Positions 44,697-53,491 are shown, numbered from the stretch's first letter. The stretch: 64,000 nt of DNA from Rathayibacter caricis DSM 15933 (GCF_003044275.1 NZ_PZPL01000001.1:2046001-2110000), one strand, 5' to 3'. The notes: generated by a model from the sequence alone, not told the origin. A program made the numbers and translations.

Positions 44697-44778
44697 CCGC
44701 CCACCCTGGCCCACTGCATCACCCCGTGGTCCCCTTCTGCACCACCCTGTGGAAACCCGGCCGGCCCCTGTGGACAGT

Positions 44779-44844
44779 GAGGGAACCCCGGACCGTCGAG
44801 GGGGCCCGGAAGAGCTGGCTCCCTCGACGGTCCGGGGTTCCCTC
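44779..44844. repeat. 66-bp palindromic repeat, copy B
   Basis: Arms 44779-44802 and 44821-44844 are perfectly complementary over 24 bp around an 18-nt centre. It lies about 80 bp upstream of the minus-strand gene and upstream of the antiporter operon on the plus strand. Together with copy A it brackets the 43707-44696 gene. A stem this long is likely to be a transcription terminator as well as a mobile palindrome. Confidence 0.85.
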
Positions 44845-44910
44845 AGCGGCCAGACGGCGTCCGGCGTTTCCCCGGGGGCGAACGGAGGGAGGGAGGGGAG
44901 CGGGCGCGCC

Positions 44911-44916
44911 TAAACT
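44911..44916 (+). promoter_or_regulatory. Probable -10 box of the antiporter operon
   Basis: TAAACT lies 47 nt before the ATG at 44964, giving a short leader with a GGAG site 5 nt before the start. The -35 is not obvious. Confidence 0.4.
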
Positions 44917-44963
44917 GGAGGCATCCCGAGTCAGGAGCGCCGCAGGGCGCGGATGGAGCACGC

Positions 44964-45479
44964 ATGGTCGAGGTCCGCAGGGTCAAGCTGCCCGGTGTCG
45001 GAGTGCTGCACACGTTCCTCACCGCCGACGGCGGCAAGGTCGGCGTCATCGCGCACCGCTCCGGCCACAGCGACCTCATCACGTTCGCCGAGGGCGACCA
45101 GGACGGCGCGAAGGTCTCCCTCCGCCTGAGCGACGACGAGGCGCACACCCTCGCCGAGCTGCTCGGCGGCACGCAGATCACCGAGTCGCTCACCGCGCTG
45201 GATCAGATCCCCGGCCTCTCGATCGACTGGTTCACCGTCGACTACGACGACCACATCGCCGGGCAGCAGCTCGGCAAGCCCGCCGACCGTGGCATCGTCG
45301 GACTGACGGTCGTCGCCGTCGTGCGCGGGGACGCCGCGAACCCGGCGCCCGCACCCGACTTCCGCGTCTTCCCGGGCGACACCCTGGTGGTCGCCGGCAG
45401 CCCCGAGAAGGTCGCCAAGGCGTTCGCCTTCTTCCGCACGGGAGCGTTCCACAAGACGGCCGACGCGCCCGGAGCCTGA
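44964..45479 (+). CDS. Cation:proton antiporter regulatory subunit with TrkA-C domain (KhtT-like)
   Basis: This 171-residue cytoplasmic protein has an N-terminal part like KhtT (VKLPGVGVLHTFLTADGGKV; GVIAHRSGHSDLITF). A TrkA-C/RCK-C domain follows at about 85-160 (AGQQLGKPADRGIVGLTVVA; FRVFPGDTLVVAGSPEKVAK). It should gate the Kef/Kht-type antiporter encoded 2 bp downstream in response to a nucleotide or pH. The pairing of a soluble regulator with a CPA2 antiporter matches the KhtTU arrangement. Ligand is inferred. Confidence 0.88.
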   Translation: MVEVRRVKLPGVGVLHTFLTADGGKVGVIAHRSGHSDLITFAEGDQDGAKVSLRLSDDEAHTLAELLGGTQITESLTALDQIPGLSIDWFTVDYDDHIAGQQLGKPADRGIVGLTVVAVVRGDAANPAPAPDFRVFPGDTLVVAGSPEKVAKAFAFFRTGAFHKTADAPGA

Positions 45480-45481
45480 GG

Positions 45482-46942
45482 ATGCACCACGGTGAAGACC
45501 TCATCGTCCTCGGGATCCTGTTCGTCGTCGCCTACGTGCTCGGCCGTCTCGGCCGGACGATCGGCCTCCCGGCGATCCCCATCTACATGGTCGTGGGGCT
45601 CCTCGCGAGCCCGAACTTCCACTGGTTCCCCCTCGATTTCGAGTCCACCTACATCGAGCTGACGGCCGTCTTCGGCCTGATCCTGCTGCTGTTCAACCTG
45701 GGCCTGGAGTTCGATCAGGACGAGTTCTTCGGCAACGCCGGGCGCCTGATCCTGTCGGGCGGCAGCTACATCGGCGTGAACATGGCCGTGGGCCTGGGCT
45801 TCGGCTTCCTGCTGGGCTGGGGGAGCCAGGAGGCGCTCATCGTCGCCGGCATCACGGCGACGAGCTCGAGCGCGATCGTGACCAAGCTCCTGATCGAGCT
45901 GAAGCGCCTGGCCAACCCCGAGACTCCGATGATCCTCGGGGTCACCGTGGTCGAGGACATCTTCATCGCGATCTACCTGGCCATCGTCTCGGTGGTGCTC
46001 TCGGGCGAGACCGAGCCGTGGCCCGTGATCCTGAAGCTGCTCATCGCGTTCGCGTTCCTGGTCGTCATGTTCTCGATCGCTCGCTGGGGCGGCCGCGTGG
46101 TGTCCCGCCTGTTCCGCACCCGCGACGACGAGCTCTTCACGATCCTGTTCTTCGGTCTGGCGCTGCTGTTCGGCGGCATCGGCGAGGTCCTCGGAGTGAC
46201 GGACGCGATCGGCGCGTTCCTCATCGGCCTCGTGATCGGCGCCACCCGCTACCGCGCCCGGGTCGAGCACATCGCCATCCCGCTCCGCGACGTGTTCGGG
46301 GCCTTCTTCTTCGTGAACTTCGGCCTGGGCCTGGACCCGAGCGCGTTCCCGGAGGTGGTCCTCCCCGTCCTCGCGGCGGCCGTCATGACCATCGTCCTCA
46401 ACCTCGGAGCGGGCCAGTTCGTGGCCTGGCTCAACAAGCTCGGGCCGCGGGCGGGACTGAATGCGGCGTTCATCCTGCACAACCGCGGCGAGTTCGCGCT
46501 GATCCTCGCGACCCTCTCGCTGTCGGCCGGGCTCGACGACCGGATCCAGCCGTTCGCGGGTCTGTACGTGCTGATCATGGCGATCGTCGGTCCGATCCTG
46601 GCGTCGCGGTCCGAGAGCATCGGGCAGTTCCTGTCGGAGCGGCGCCGCCGGCCGTCCCGAGCGCCGGCGAAGCGCGGTGCGCTCGAGGAGGAGGAGTTCG
46701 CGCTGGTCGAGGCGGCGATGGCCGATACTCCGGAGGCGACCCGGACCGGGCCGACGCGGACGGAACCCGCGCGGACCGACCCCGAGTCCGTCGACGCCCC
46801 GCCCCGGCGGGAGCCCGAGCACGACGAGCTCGACGACGAGTTCCCCGACCCGATGCGCCAGGCGCTGATCGATCAGGCGATGCAGCAGTCGGACGGCGCG
46901 GAGGACCGGCGCCCGCGCCGACCCGTCGAGCCCGACTACTGA
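45482..46942 (+). CDS. Kef/Kht-type monovalent cation:proton antiporter (CPA2 family)
   Basis: This 486-residue protein has about twelve membrane segments (LIVLGILFVVAYVLGRLGRT; LILLLFNLGLEFDQDEFFGN; ITATSSSAIVTKLLIELKRL). The last of these contains the Ser/Thr-rich unwound region of CPA2 exchangers. Its C-terminal ~100 residues are cytoplasmic and acidic/Pro-rich (DELDDEFPDPMRQALIDQAM), without an RCK domain, which is instead supplied by the upstream gene. The likely role is K+/H+ exchange for pH or osmotic control. The ATG follows TGAGG at the upstream stop. Confidence 0.9.
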   Translation: MHHGEDLIVLGILFVVAYVLGRLGRTIGLPAIPIYMVVGLLASPNFHWFPLDFESTYIELTAVFGLILLLFNLGLEFDQDEFFGNAGRLILSGGSYIGVNMAVGLGFGFLLGWGSQEALIVAGITATSSSAIVTKLLIELKRLANPETPMILGVTVVEDIFIAIYLAIVSVVLSGETEPWPVILKLLIAFAFLVVMFSIARWGGRVVSRLFRTRDDELFTILFFGLALLFGGIGEVLGVTDAIGAFLIGLVIGATRYRARVEHIAIPLRDVFGAFFFVNFGLGLDPSAFPEVVLPVLAAAVMTIVLNLGAGQFVAWLNKLGPRAGLNAAFILHNRGEFALILATLSLSAGLDDRIQPFAGLYVLIMAIVGPILASRSESIGQFLSERRRRPSRAPAKRGALEEEEFALVEAAMADTPEATRTGPTRTEPARTDPESVDAPPRREPEHDELDDEFPDPMRQALIDQAMQQSDGAEDRRPRRPVEPDY

Positions 46943-47033
46943 TCCCGGGGAGCTCCCACGCTCACCGGTTAGGCTCGTCGGGTCCACCGGCGGCCCCGCT
47001 GGGCTGCCGTGACCCCGCACGAACGAGGAGCGC

Positions 47034-47837
47034 ATGACGCAGAGCACCGTCTGGCAGTTCGCCCGGCGCCCGCGCTGGATCGGCGCGCTGGTGCTCGCCC
47101 TCGTGATCGCCGGTCTCTTCGCCGCCCTCGGCCAGTGGCAGGTCGGTCGCGCGATCGACGCCGCCGAGCCCGACGGAGGCGCGTCGGAGACGATCGTCCC
47201 GCTCGACGCCGCAGCCGCTCCCTCCGCCCCCGTCACGGCGACGGCCGACGGCCAGCGGGTCGAGGCCGCGTCGGCGCTCGTCCCCGGCGGCGCCGAGGTG
47301 ATCGGCGGGCGCCTGAACGCCGGCGAGCCCGGCTGGTGGGTCTTCGCCCGGACCCGCACGAGCACCGCCGACCTCGTCGTCGCCTACGGCTGGACGGCCG
47401 ACGAGGGCGAGGCGCGCGCGGTCGCCGAGCGCCTGAACTCCGGCGAGGACGTGCCTCCGGCGTCCTACACGGGCCGGCTGGTCGCCAACGAGGCGGCCGA
47501 GGCGCCGGAGGAGGATGTGGATCCGCAGACCCTCACCGCGCTCTCGATCCCCGCGCTGATCAACCGCTGGCCCGACCCTCCGGCCGACGTCTACCAGGGC
47601 TACATCGTCGTGGACGAGCCGCTCGAAGGCCTCGAGGCCATCGACTCGCCCGCCCGCCAGCAGGACCTCTCGCTGAACTGGCTCAACGTGTTCTACGCGA
47701 TCGAGTGGGTCGTCTTCGCCGGCTTCGCGCTCTACCTCTGGTACCGCCTCGTCCGCGACGCCTGGGAGCGCGAGGTCGAGGAGGCGCTCGACGCGGAGCA
47801 GTCGGCCCGCGCCCCCGCCCCCTCCGCCGCACCGTAA
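47034..47837 (+). CDS. SURF1-family cytochrome oxidase assembly protein
   Basis: The 267-residue protein has the SURF1 layout: an N-terminal membrane helix (about 17-37, WIGALVLALVIAGLFAALGQ followed by WQVGRA), a ~180-residue external domain, and a second helix near 220-240 (NVFYAIEWVVFAGFALYLWY then RLVRDA). SURF1 proteins assist haem insertion into aa3-type cytochrome c oxidase. A GAGGAG site precedes the ATG, and a TAGGCT -10 lies at 46970-46975. Actinobacterial SURF1 genes commonly neighbour guaA, as here. Confidence 0.88.
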   Translation: MTQSTVWQFARRPRWIGALVLALVIAGLFAALGQWQVGRAIDAAEPDGGASETIVPLDAAAAPSAPVTATADGQRVEAASALVPGGAEVIGGRLNAGEPGWWVFARTRTSTADLVVAYGWTADEGEARAVAERLNSGEDVPPASYTGRLVANEAAEAPEEDVDPQTLTALSIPALINRWPDPPADVYQGYIVVDEPLEGLEAIDSPARQQDLSLNWLNVFYAIEWVVFAGFALYLWYRLVRDAWEREVEEALDAEQSARAPAPSAAP

Positions 47838-47840
47838 ACT
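47835..47840 (+). promoter_or_regulatory. Leaderless promoter -10 of DUF3817 gene
   Basis: TAAACT overlaps the end of the SURF1 gene and is followed by 7 nt and the ATG at 47848. Confidence 0.55.
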
Positions 47841-47847
47841 GGACCCC

Positions 47848-48330
47848 ATGCCCCTCGAGCCCAAGCCCGCGCAGTTCCCTGCGATCCGGAGCGCTCTGCG
47901 CTTCTACCAGGTGACCTCGATCATCACGGGCGTGATGCTCCTGCTGCTGTGCGCCGAGATGCTGCTGAAGTACGTGTTCCACCTCGAGCTCTTCGCCTTC
48001 GGGCAGCAGGGCGTGCTCAACCTCGCGCCGATGTACGAGGTCCCGGGCGGTGAGTACGAGTCCAGCGGCACGGGAGCGAACCTCTCGACCGGCATCCTGA
48101 TCGCGCACGGCTGGTTCTACGTCGTCTACCTCTTCGCCGACTTCCGCCTGTGGAGCCTGATGCGCTGGCCCTTCAGCCGCTTCGTGCTCATCGCGCTCGG
48201 CGGCGTGATCCCCACCCTCTCCTTCTTCGTCGAGGGGCGCATCGCGCGCGAGGTCGAGCAGTACCTCGCGCGCCGCACCGCCGGCGTCGATCCGAAAGCC
48301 CCGACCGACTCCGTGGAGGCCCCCCATTAG
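47848..48330 (+). CDS. DUF3817 membrane protein
   Basis: This 160-residue protein has three predicted membrane segments ([20 protein letters not shown]; around [40 protein letters not shown]) and the conserved HGWFYVVYL core of DUF3817. The family is regularly encoded just before guaA in actinobacteria; no function is established. The stop codon (TAG 48328-48330) lies within the probable guaA start region. Confidence 0.85.
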   Translation: MPLEPKPAQFPAIRSALRFYQVTSIITGVMLLLLCAEMLLKYVFHLELFAFGQQGVLNLAPMYEVPGGEYESSGTGANLSTGILIAHGWFYVVYLFADFRLWSLMRWPFSRFVLIALGGVIPTLSFFVEGRIAREVEQYLARRTAGVDPKAPTDSVEAPH

Positions 48331-48376
48331 CGAGCAGCCCAGCGCCCCTCCGACCCCGCAGCTGGCCTCCCAGCCG

Positions 48377-49927
48377 GTGCTCGTCGTCGACTTCGGCGCG
48401 CAGTACGCGCAGCTGATCGCGCGCCGCGTCCGCGAGGCGAACGTCTACTCCGAGATCGTGCCGTCGAACGTCACCGCGGCCGAGATCGCCGCGAAGTCAC
48501 CGGTCGGCATCATCCTCTCGGGCGGCCCGTCCAGCGTGTACGAGGAGGGCGCCCCGCAGCTCGACCCCGCGATCTTCGATCTCGGAGTGCCGGTGCTGGG
48601 CATCTGCTACGGCTTCCAGGTGATGGCCAAGGCGCTCGGCGGAGAGGTCGCGAACACCGGGCTCCGCGAGTACGGAGCGACCGACGCCGCGATCTCGACC
48701 GACGGCGGCGTGCTCCTCGGCGAGCAGCCGGCCGACCAGACGGTCTGGATGAGCCACGGCGACTCGGTCGCGAAGGCGCCCGAGGGCTTCGACGTCCTCG
48801 CCTCGACCACCTCCACCCCCGTCGCCGCCTTCGGGAGCGACGCGCGCCGCCTCTACGGCGTGCAGTGGCACCCCGAGGTGAAGCACTCGACCCACGGCCA
48901 GGCCGTCATCGAGAACTTCCTGCACCGCGCGGCCGGGATCCCGAACGACTGGAACTCCTCGAACGTCATCGAGGACCAGGTCGCCCTCATCCGCGAGCAG
49001 GTCGGCTCGGGCCGCGTCATCTGCGGCCTCTCCGGAGGCGTGGACTCGGCCGTCGCCGCGGCGATCGTGCACCGCGCGGTGGGCGATCAGCTGACCTGCG
49101 TCTTCGTCGACCACGGACTCCTGCGCAAGGACGAGCGCCGCCAGGTCGAGGAGGACTACGTCGCCGCGACGGGCGTCCGCCTGGTGACGGTCGACGCGCG
49201 CGAGCAGTTCCTCGACGCGCTCGCCGGCGTCAGCGACCCGGAGCAGAAGCGCAAGATCATCGGGCGCGAGTTCATCCGCACCTTCGAGGCGGCCGCCGAG
49301 GCGCTCGTCCTCGAGGCGCAGGGCGAGGGTGCGTCGATCGACTTCCTCGTGCAGGGCACGCTCTACCCCGACGTGGTCGAGTCGGGCGGCGGTACGGGCA
49401 CCGCGAACATCAAGTCGCACCACAACGTCGGCGGACTGCCGGAGGACCTCCAGTTCACGCTGGTCGAGCCGCTGCGCACCCTCTTCAAGGACGAGGTCCG
49501 CGCCATCGGCCGCGAGCTCGGCCTGCCCGAGGTCATCGTCGGCCGTCAGCCGTTCCCCGGCCCCGGCCTCGGCATCCGCATCGTCGGCGAGGTCACCCAG
49601 GAGCGGCTCGACCTGCTCCAGGAGGCCGACGCCATCGTCCGCGCCGAGCTGACCGCCGCCGGCCTCGACTCCGAGATCTGGCAGTGCCCGGTCGTGCTGC
49701 TCGCCGACGTCCGCTCGGTCGGCGTCCAGGGCGACGGCCGCACCTACGGCCACCCGATCGTCCTGCGCCCCGTCTCCTCCGAGGATGCGATGACCGCCGA
49801 CTGGACGCGCCTGCCGTACGACCTGCTGGCGCGCATCTCGAACCGCATCACCAACGAGGTCGCCGGAGTCAACCGCGTCGTGCTCGACGTCACGTCGAAG
49901 CCGCCGGGAACCATCGAATGGGAGTGA
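48377..49927 (+). CDS. guaA: GMP synthase (glutamine-hydrolyzing)
   Basis: GuaA aminates XMP to GMP with glutamine and ATP. The class I amidotransferase domain has the nucleophile in [17 protein letters not shown] and the His/Glu pair QWHPEVKHS. The ATP pyrophosphatase P-loop is [15 protein letters not shown], and the dimerisation domain ends KPPGTIEWE. Coordinates use the first conventional start (GTG 48377), which gives [12 protein letters not shown] but lacks a ribosome site and the short N-terminal extension of relatives. An ATT codon at 48326, with GGAGG 6 nt upstream and in frame, is probably the true start. Confidence 0.96.
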   Translation: MLVVDFGAQYAQLIARRVREANVYSEIVPSNVTAAEIAAKSPVGIILSGGPSSVYEEGAPQLDPAIFDLGVPVLGICYGFQVMAKALGGEVANTGLREYGATDAAISTDGGVLLGEQPADQTVWMSHGDSVAKAPEGFDVLASTTSTPVAAFGSDARRLYGVQWHPEVKHSTHGQAVIENFLHRAAGIPNDWNSSNVIEDQVALIREQVGSGRVICGLSGGVDSAVAAAIVHRAVGDQLTCVFVDHGLLRKDERRQVEEDYVAATGVRLVTVDAREQFLDALAGVSDPEQKRKIIGREFIRTFEAAAEALVLEAQGEGASIDFLVQGTLYPDVVESGGGTGTANIKSHHNVGGLPEDLQFTLVEPLRTLFKDEVRAIGRELGLPEVIVGRQPFPGPGLGIRIVGEVTQERLDLLQEADAIVRAELTAAGLDSEIWQCPVVLLADVRSVGVQGDGRTYGHPIVLRPVSSEDAMTADWTRLPYDLLARISNRITNEVAGVNRVVLDVTSKPPGTIEWE

Positions 49928-49950
49928 CGCCTCACGCGTCGCTGTGACCG

Positions 49951-49973
49951 GACGGGCTCCTCAGGGGGCCCGT
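49951..49973 (+). terminator. Terminator after guaA
   Basis: ACGGGCTCC (49952-49960) pairs with GGGGGCCCGT (within 49964-49973) including a G-U pair, with a 3-4-nt loop, about 25 nt after the guaA stop and before the convergent gene at 49993. Confidence 0.55.
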
Positions 49974-49992
49974 TCGGCGTTTCCGGGCGGGG

Positions 49993-50355
49993 TCAGGCGG
50001 GGCTGTCGACGACGCCGACGAAGCGGGTGCCGATGCCGTCGTACTCGTCGCGGCGGTGACCGTCGGGGTGGTGCGGCCACTCGTCGGGGGAGTGATCCTC
50101 GCAGACGAGGAAGGTGAAGTCGGGCCACCACTTCTTGGGGCGGGCGGCCTCGGAGCGACCGCAGACGGTGCAGTCGAGGGTCACCCAGACCGGGCGCTTG
50201 CCCGTGCGGTTCTCACGGGACTGGACCAGCCACGGCGGCGGCTCCTGCTCCAGGGCCGCGAACTCCTCCTCCGAGAGGCGGGCGGCGAGGCCGTGGCGGG
50301 CCGCCATCTCGACGGGGATGTCGAGACGCTGGGCGGCCTCGCGTCGGGTGATCAT
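49993..50355 (-). CDS. Protein of unknown function with possible zinc-binding Cys motif
   Basis: This 120-residue protein begins MITRREAAQRLDIPVEMAAR, which resembles a small helix-turn-helix or DNA-binding start. It contains LDCTVCG and, 20 residues later, FLVCEDHSPDEWPHHPDGH, a spacing that could form a CxxC...CxxH zinc site. The His/Asp-rich C-terminus could also bind metal. It lies 9 bp downstream of the HGSNAT/DUF418-type gene on the same strand and may be co-transcribed with it. I do not recognise the family. Confidence 0.7.
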   Translation of the reverse strand: MITRREAAQRLDIPVEMAARHGLAARLSEEEFAALEQEPPPWLVQSRENRTGKRPVWVTLDCTVCGRSEAARPKKWWPDFTFLVCEDHSPDEWPHHPDGHRRDEYDGIGTRFVGVVDSPA

Positions 50356-50364
50356 CGGGCCACC

Positions 50365-51399
50365 CTAGCCCAGCGCCCGGACACGGGACCGGCTGGTCGG
50401 GCGCAGCGAGGCCCGCGCCAGGAGCCACTCGAGCGGACCCTGGCCGATGTACTGGCGCCAGAGCATCGCGAAGGCGATCGAGCCGAGGGCGAAGTACAGC
50501 AGGATGTCCCAGCCGCGCCACGCGTCGAAGTCGAACGGCTCGAAGGGGATGAGGTAGAGGGCGAGGAGGACGATCTGCAGCGAGTAGATCGTCAGGGGCA
50601 TCGCTCCGACGGCCTCGAGCGGAGCCGCGAGACGGCGGAAGGTGCCCGAGCGCTGCCCCAGCGCGGTCAGGAAGCCGATCGCGATCGCGGCGACTCCGCC
50701 GGCGCCGAGCAGCTCGGCCGTGGTGCTCGCGTGGGCCTCCACCGTCTCGGGTCCACCGAGCATCAGTCCTCCGCCGTAGCCGATCAGGGCCGACGCGGCA
50801 CCGCCGATCACGAGCCAGCGCTGCGTGGTCGCCGAGCGGACGTCGCAGCGGGCGACGAGGAGGCCGAGGACCACGTAGGCGAGCCAGGACGGCACCGGGT
50901 AGTACTGCGTGAGCCAGGTGAGGGGCTGCCGCGCGATCAGCGCCTCATCGGGCGGGAGGAGCGCCAGCCACGGTGTGCTCCGGAGCACGAGCTCGTCGAC
51001 GACGATCGGCCCGGCGACCGCGAAGACCGCGACGAGCACGGCCAGGACCGCTCTCGGGAGGAACAGCAGCAGCGCGGCGACGAAGAACATCAGCCCGTAG
51101 TGCGACAGGATCACCGCGATCGGCGTCCCGAGGAAGGTGAGGGCGACGCCGATCGCGAGGAGGTAGAGACCGCGCAGCAGGATCGACGCCGTGTCGAGCC
51201 AGGGTCGCGTCGACCTCCCCGCGCCGCCCGTCATGAGTCCGATCGAGACGCCCGCGAGGACGGCGAACAGGACGGAGCTGCGCCCGTCCCAGGGCATCTC
51301 GCGGCCGGTGGGGGCGAGGTGCGCCGCGAACATGCCGAGGACGGCGAGCCCCCGGGCGACGTCGAGGCCGACGATCCGGGCGGGGGAGGAGGCGGTCAC
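50365..51399 (-). CDS. Multi-pass membrane protein, HGSNAT/DUF418 type
   Basis: The 344-residue protein starts with GLDVARGLAVLGMFAAHLAP, the conserved N-terminus of heparan-alpha-glucosaminide acetyltransferase-like and DUF418 membrane proteins. About ten hydrophobic segments follow, and the C-terminal region PLTIYSLQIVLLALYL matches DUF418. Such proteins are thought to transfer acyl groups to sugars across the membrane, but the substrate here is unknown. GTG start at 51399. The downstream small gene may share its transcript. Confidence 0.82.
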   Translation of the reverse strand: MTASSPARIVGLDVARGLAVLGMFAAHLAPTGREMPWDGRSSVLFAVLAGVSIGLMTGGAGRSTRPWLDTASILLRGLYLLAIGVALTFLGTPIAVILSHYGLMFFVAALLLFLPRAVLAVLVAVFAVAGPIVVDELVLRSTPWLALLPPDEALIARQPLTWLTQYYPVPSWLAYVVLGLLVARCDVRSATTQRWLVIGGAASALIGYGGGLMLGGPETVEAHASTTAELLGAGGVAAIAIGFLTALGQRSGTFRRLAAPLEAVGAMPLTIYSLQIVLLALYLIPFEPFDFDAWRGWDILLYFALGSIAFAMLWRQYIGQGPLEWLLARASLRPTSRSRVRALG

Positions 51400-51493
51400 G
51401 ACTCCATGGTGCCAGGCGCGCCTGGCACGGCGCCGGAACGACGACGGGCGCCCGACCCGGAGGTCGAGCGCCCGCGCGGACGTGGTGCAGTGA

Positions 51494-52276
51494 CTACTCG
51501 CGGAAGATCGCGACGAGTCGCAGGATCTCGAGGTACATCCAGACGACGGTGACGAGGACGCCGTAGGCGCCCGTCCAGCCGTAGATGCGCGGGGCGCGGT
51601 TGCGCACGCCCTGCTGGATGAACTCGAAGTCCATCACGAGCGAGTAGGTCGCCAGGGCGATGGCGATCAGGCCGATCACGATGCCGATGAAGCCGGTGCG
51701 CAGACCGAAGCCGCCGCCGACGCCGAAGAGGCCGAGGCCCAGGTTCACGAGCGAGAAGACCGCGTAGCTGATCATGCCGATGAAGAAGATCTTGTTCAGC
51801 TTCGGCGAGGTGCGGATCTTGCCGTTCATGAACAGCGCCAGGGTGACGCCGATCACGATGACGGTCGCGAGGAGGGCCTGGACGACCGCTCCTTCGTAGG
51901 CGGTCTCGAAGAAGCGTGAGATCCCGCCGACCGCGACACCCTGGGTGAGGGCGTAGCCGAGGATCAGAGCGGGGCTCGGCACCTTCTTGAAGGCGTTGAC
52001 GATGCCCAGGACCAGCGCGATGAGGACGGCGGGGAGGATGAGCCCCGGCACGAACCAGCCCACGGCCGCGCCCGCCAGGAGCACGACGAACGCGAGCGCC
52101 GTCTTCGCGAGGGTGTCCTCGACGGTCATCCGGTCGGTCTCGAGCGAGCTCGCGGCCGGACGGTTGTACATCTGGTCGAGCGTGTCGGACGAGACGTCGG
52201 GGAGGTCCTGCACGCGGCCGGCGTAGCCGCGGTTGCTGAACTCCGGACGCCCGAAGGCCGGATTGCTGCTTGCCAT
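51494..52276 (-). CDS. Bax inhibitor-1/YccA-family membrane protein
   Basis: The 260-residue protein has a ~50-residue polar N-terminus (MASSNPAFGRPEFSNRGYAG) followed by seven hydrophobic segments. The conserved internal motif PSPALILGYALTQGVAVGGI and the ending VVWMYLEILRLVAIFRE match the actinobacterial Bax1-I (YccA-like) family. Bacterial members are linked to membrane-protein homeostasis or ion leak; no specific role can be read here. An AGAGGAACC site precedes the ATG. Confidence 0.9.
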   Translation of the reverse strand: MASSNPAFGRPEFSNRGYAGRVQDLPDVSSDTLDQMYNRPAASSLETDRMTVEDTLAKTALAFVVLLAGAAVGWFVPGLILPAVLIALVLGIVNAFKKVPSPALILGYALTQGVAVGGISRFFETAYEGAVVQALLATVIVIGVTLALFMNGKIRTSPKLNKIFFIGMISYAVFSLVNLGLGLFGVGGGFGLRTGFIGIVIGLIAIALATYSLVMDFEFIQQGVRNRAPRIYGWTGAYGVLVTVVWMYLEILRLVAIFRE

Positions 52277-52456
52277 GGTTCCTCTTCTCTCAGGTGCGCT
52301 GGTGTCCGGTGGATCAACGGAGCTGAGTCGCGGTGTGGTCGGGATGCTGTGGTGCCGCCGGGTCCTCCGAGAGGACTCCGACGATGTGTTCCACAGTATC
52401 TGAGAACAGCTCTCAGAGTCTGGCTATTCCCCACGAGGAGACCGAGTCCTCGCCCG

Positions 52457-52462
52457 TAGGAT
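52457..52462 (+). promoter_or_regulatory. Leaderless promoter -10 of GDPD gene
   Basis: TAGGAT is followed by 6 nt and the ATG at 52469 with no ribosome site. Confidence 0.6.
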
Positions 52463-52468
52463 CGCGGC

Positions 52469-53491
52469 ATGTCCGACCGACTCCGACCGCTCGTCATCGG
52501 CCACCGAGGGGCGAGCGGGTACCGCCCCGAGCACACCCGCTCCGCCTACGACCTCGCTATCGCCCTGGGAGCCGACGCCGTGGAGCCGGACCTGGTCGCC
52601 ACCCGGGACGGAGTGCTCGTCCTGCGCCACGAGAACGAGATCTCGGGCACCACCGACATCGAGCGCCGTCCGGAGTTCGCCGACCGGCGCACCACGAAGC
52701 GCCTCGAGGGGAAGGACGTCACCGGCTGGTTCACCGAGGACTTCACCTGGGCCGAGCTCTCCGAGCTGCGGGCGCGGGAGCGGGTGCCCGCCGTCCGTCC
52801 GTCCAGCGCCACCTTCGACGGCCAGTTCCCGCTCCTGCGCTTCTCGGACCTGCTCGCTCTGCTCGACCGGGCGGGCGAGGACGCGGCCGGCGCGCCTCCC
52901 GGCCTCGTCGCCGAGATCAAGCACGCCGACTACTTCGACTCGATCGGCCTGCCGCTGGACGTGCTGCTGGAGCAGGAGCTCGCCGCCGCCGGCTGGGGGC
53001 CGCGGGATCCGCGCCTGACTATCGAGAGCTTCGAGAAGACGGTGCTCGAGCGTCTCGCCGTCCGGGGCGTCGGCGCGAAGCGGGTGTACCTGATCGAGGC
53101 CGCCGGCACCGCTCCCGACCTCGTGGCCGCGCACGGTGCGCACGCGACCCCCTACGCCGACTTCGTCACCCCGGCGGGCCTGCGGGGTCTCTCCGGCACC
53201 GTCGACGGGGTGAGCGTCGACAAGCGGATGCTCTTCGCGCGCGACTCGGCCGGGCGCGCGGTCGGGCCGAACGACCTGGTCGCCCACGCGCACGCCGTCG
53301 GCCTCGAGGTCTACTGCTGGACCCTCCGGCCGGAGAACCGGTTCCTCGAGAAGGCGCACCGGCGCGGCAAGGACCCGGCCGCGTTCGGCGCATGGCAGGA
53401 CGAGTTCCGGATGATCCTGGCGACGGGCCTGGACGGCGTCTTCGCCGACCACCCCGACCTGGCGCTCGAGATCGTGGCCGCCGGAGCCTGA
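52469..53491 (+). CDS. Glycerophosphodiester phosphodiesterase
   Basis: This 340-residue enzyme hydrolyses glycerophosphodiesters to glycerol-3-phosphate and an alcohol. The active-site segments are VIGHRGASGYRPEHTRSAYD and GADAVEPDLVATRDGVLVLR followed by HENEISGTTD; the barrel ends with GVFADHPDLAL. There is no signal peptide, so it is cytoplasmic. It is divergent from the Bax-inhibitor-like gene. A possible role is recycling of phospholipid headgroups. Confidence 0.94.
   Translation: MSDRLRPLVIGHRGASGYRPEHTRSAYDLAIALGADAVEPDLVATRDGVLVLRHENEISGTTDIERRPEFADRRTTKRLEGKDVTGWFTEDFTWAELSELRARERVPAVRPSSATFDGQFPLLRFSDLLALLDRAGEDAAGAPPGLVAEIKHADYFDSIGLPLDVLLEQELAAAGWGPRDPRLTIESFEKTVLERLAVRGVGAKRVYLIEAAGTAPDLVAAHGAHATPYADFVTPAGLRGLSGTVDGVSVDKRMLFARDSAGRAVGPNDLVAHAHAVGLEVYCWTLRPENRFLEKAHRRGKDPAAFGAWQDEFRMILATGLDGVFADHPDLALEIVAAGA

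Noticed and set aside
44749..44778. DnaA-box-like sequences (TGTGGAAAC, TGTGGACAG) as a replication origin
   Set aside because: Only two imperfect boxes, no dnaA/dnaN neighbourhood and no AT-rich unwinding region. They are better described as a local repeated motif.
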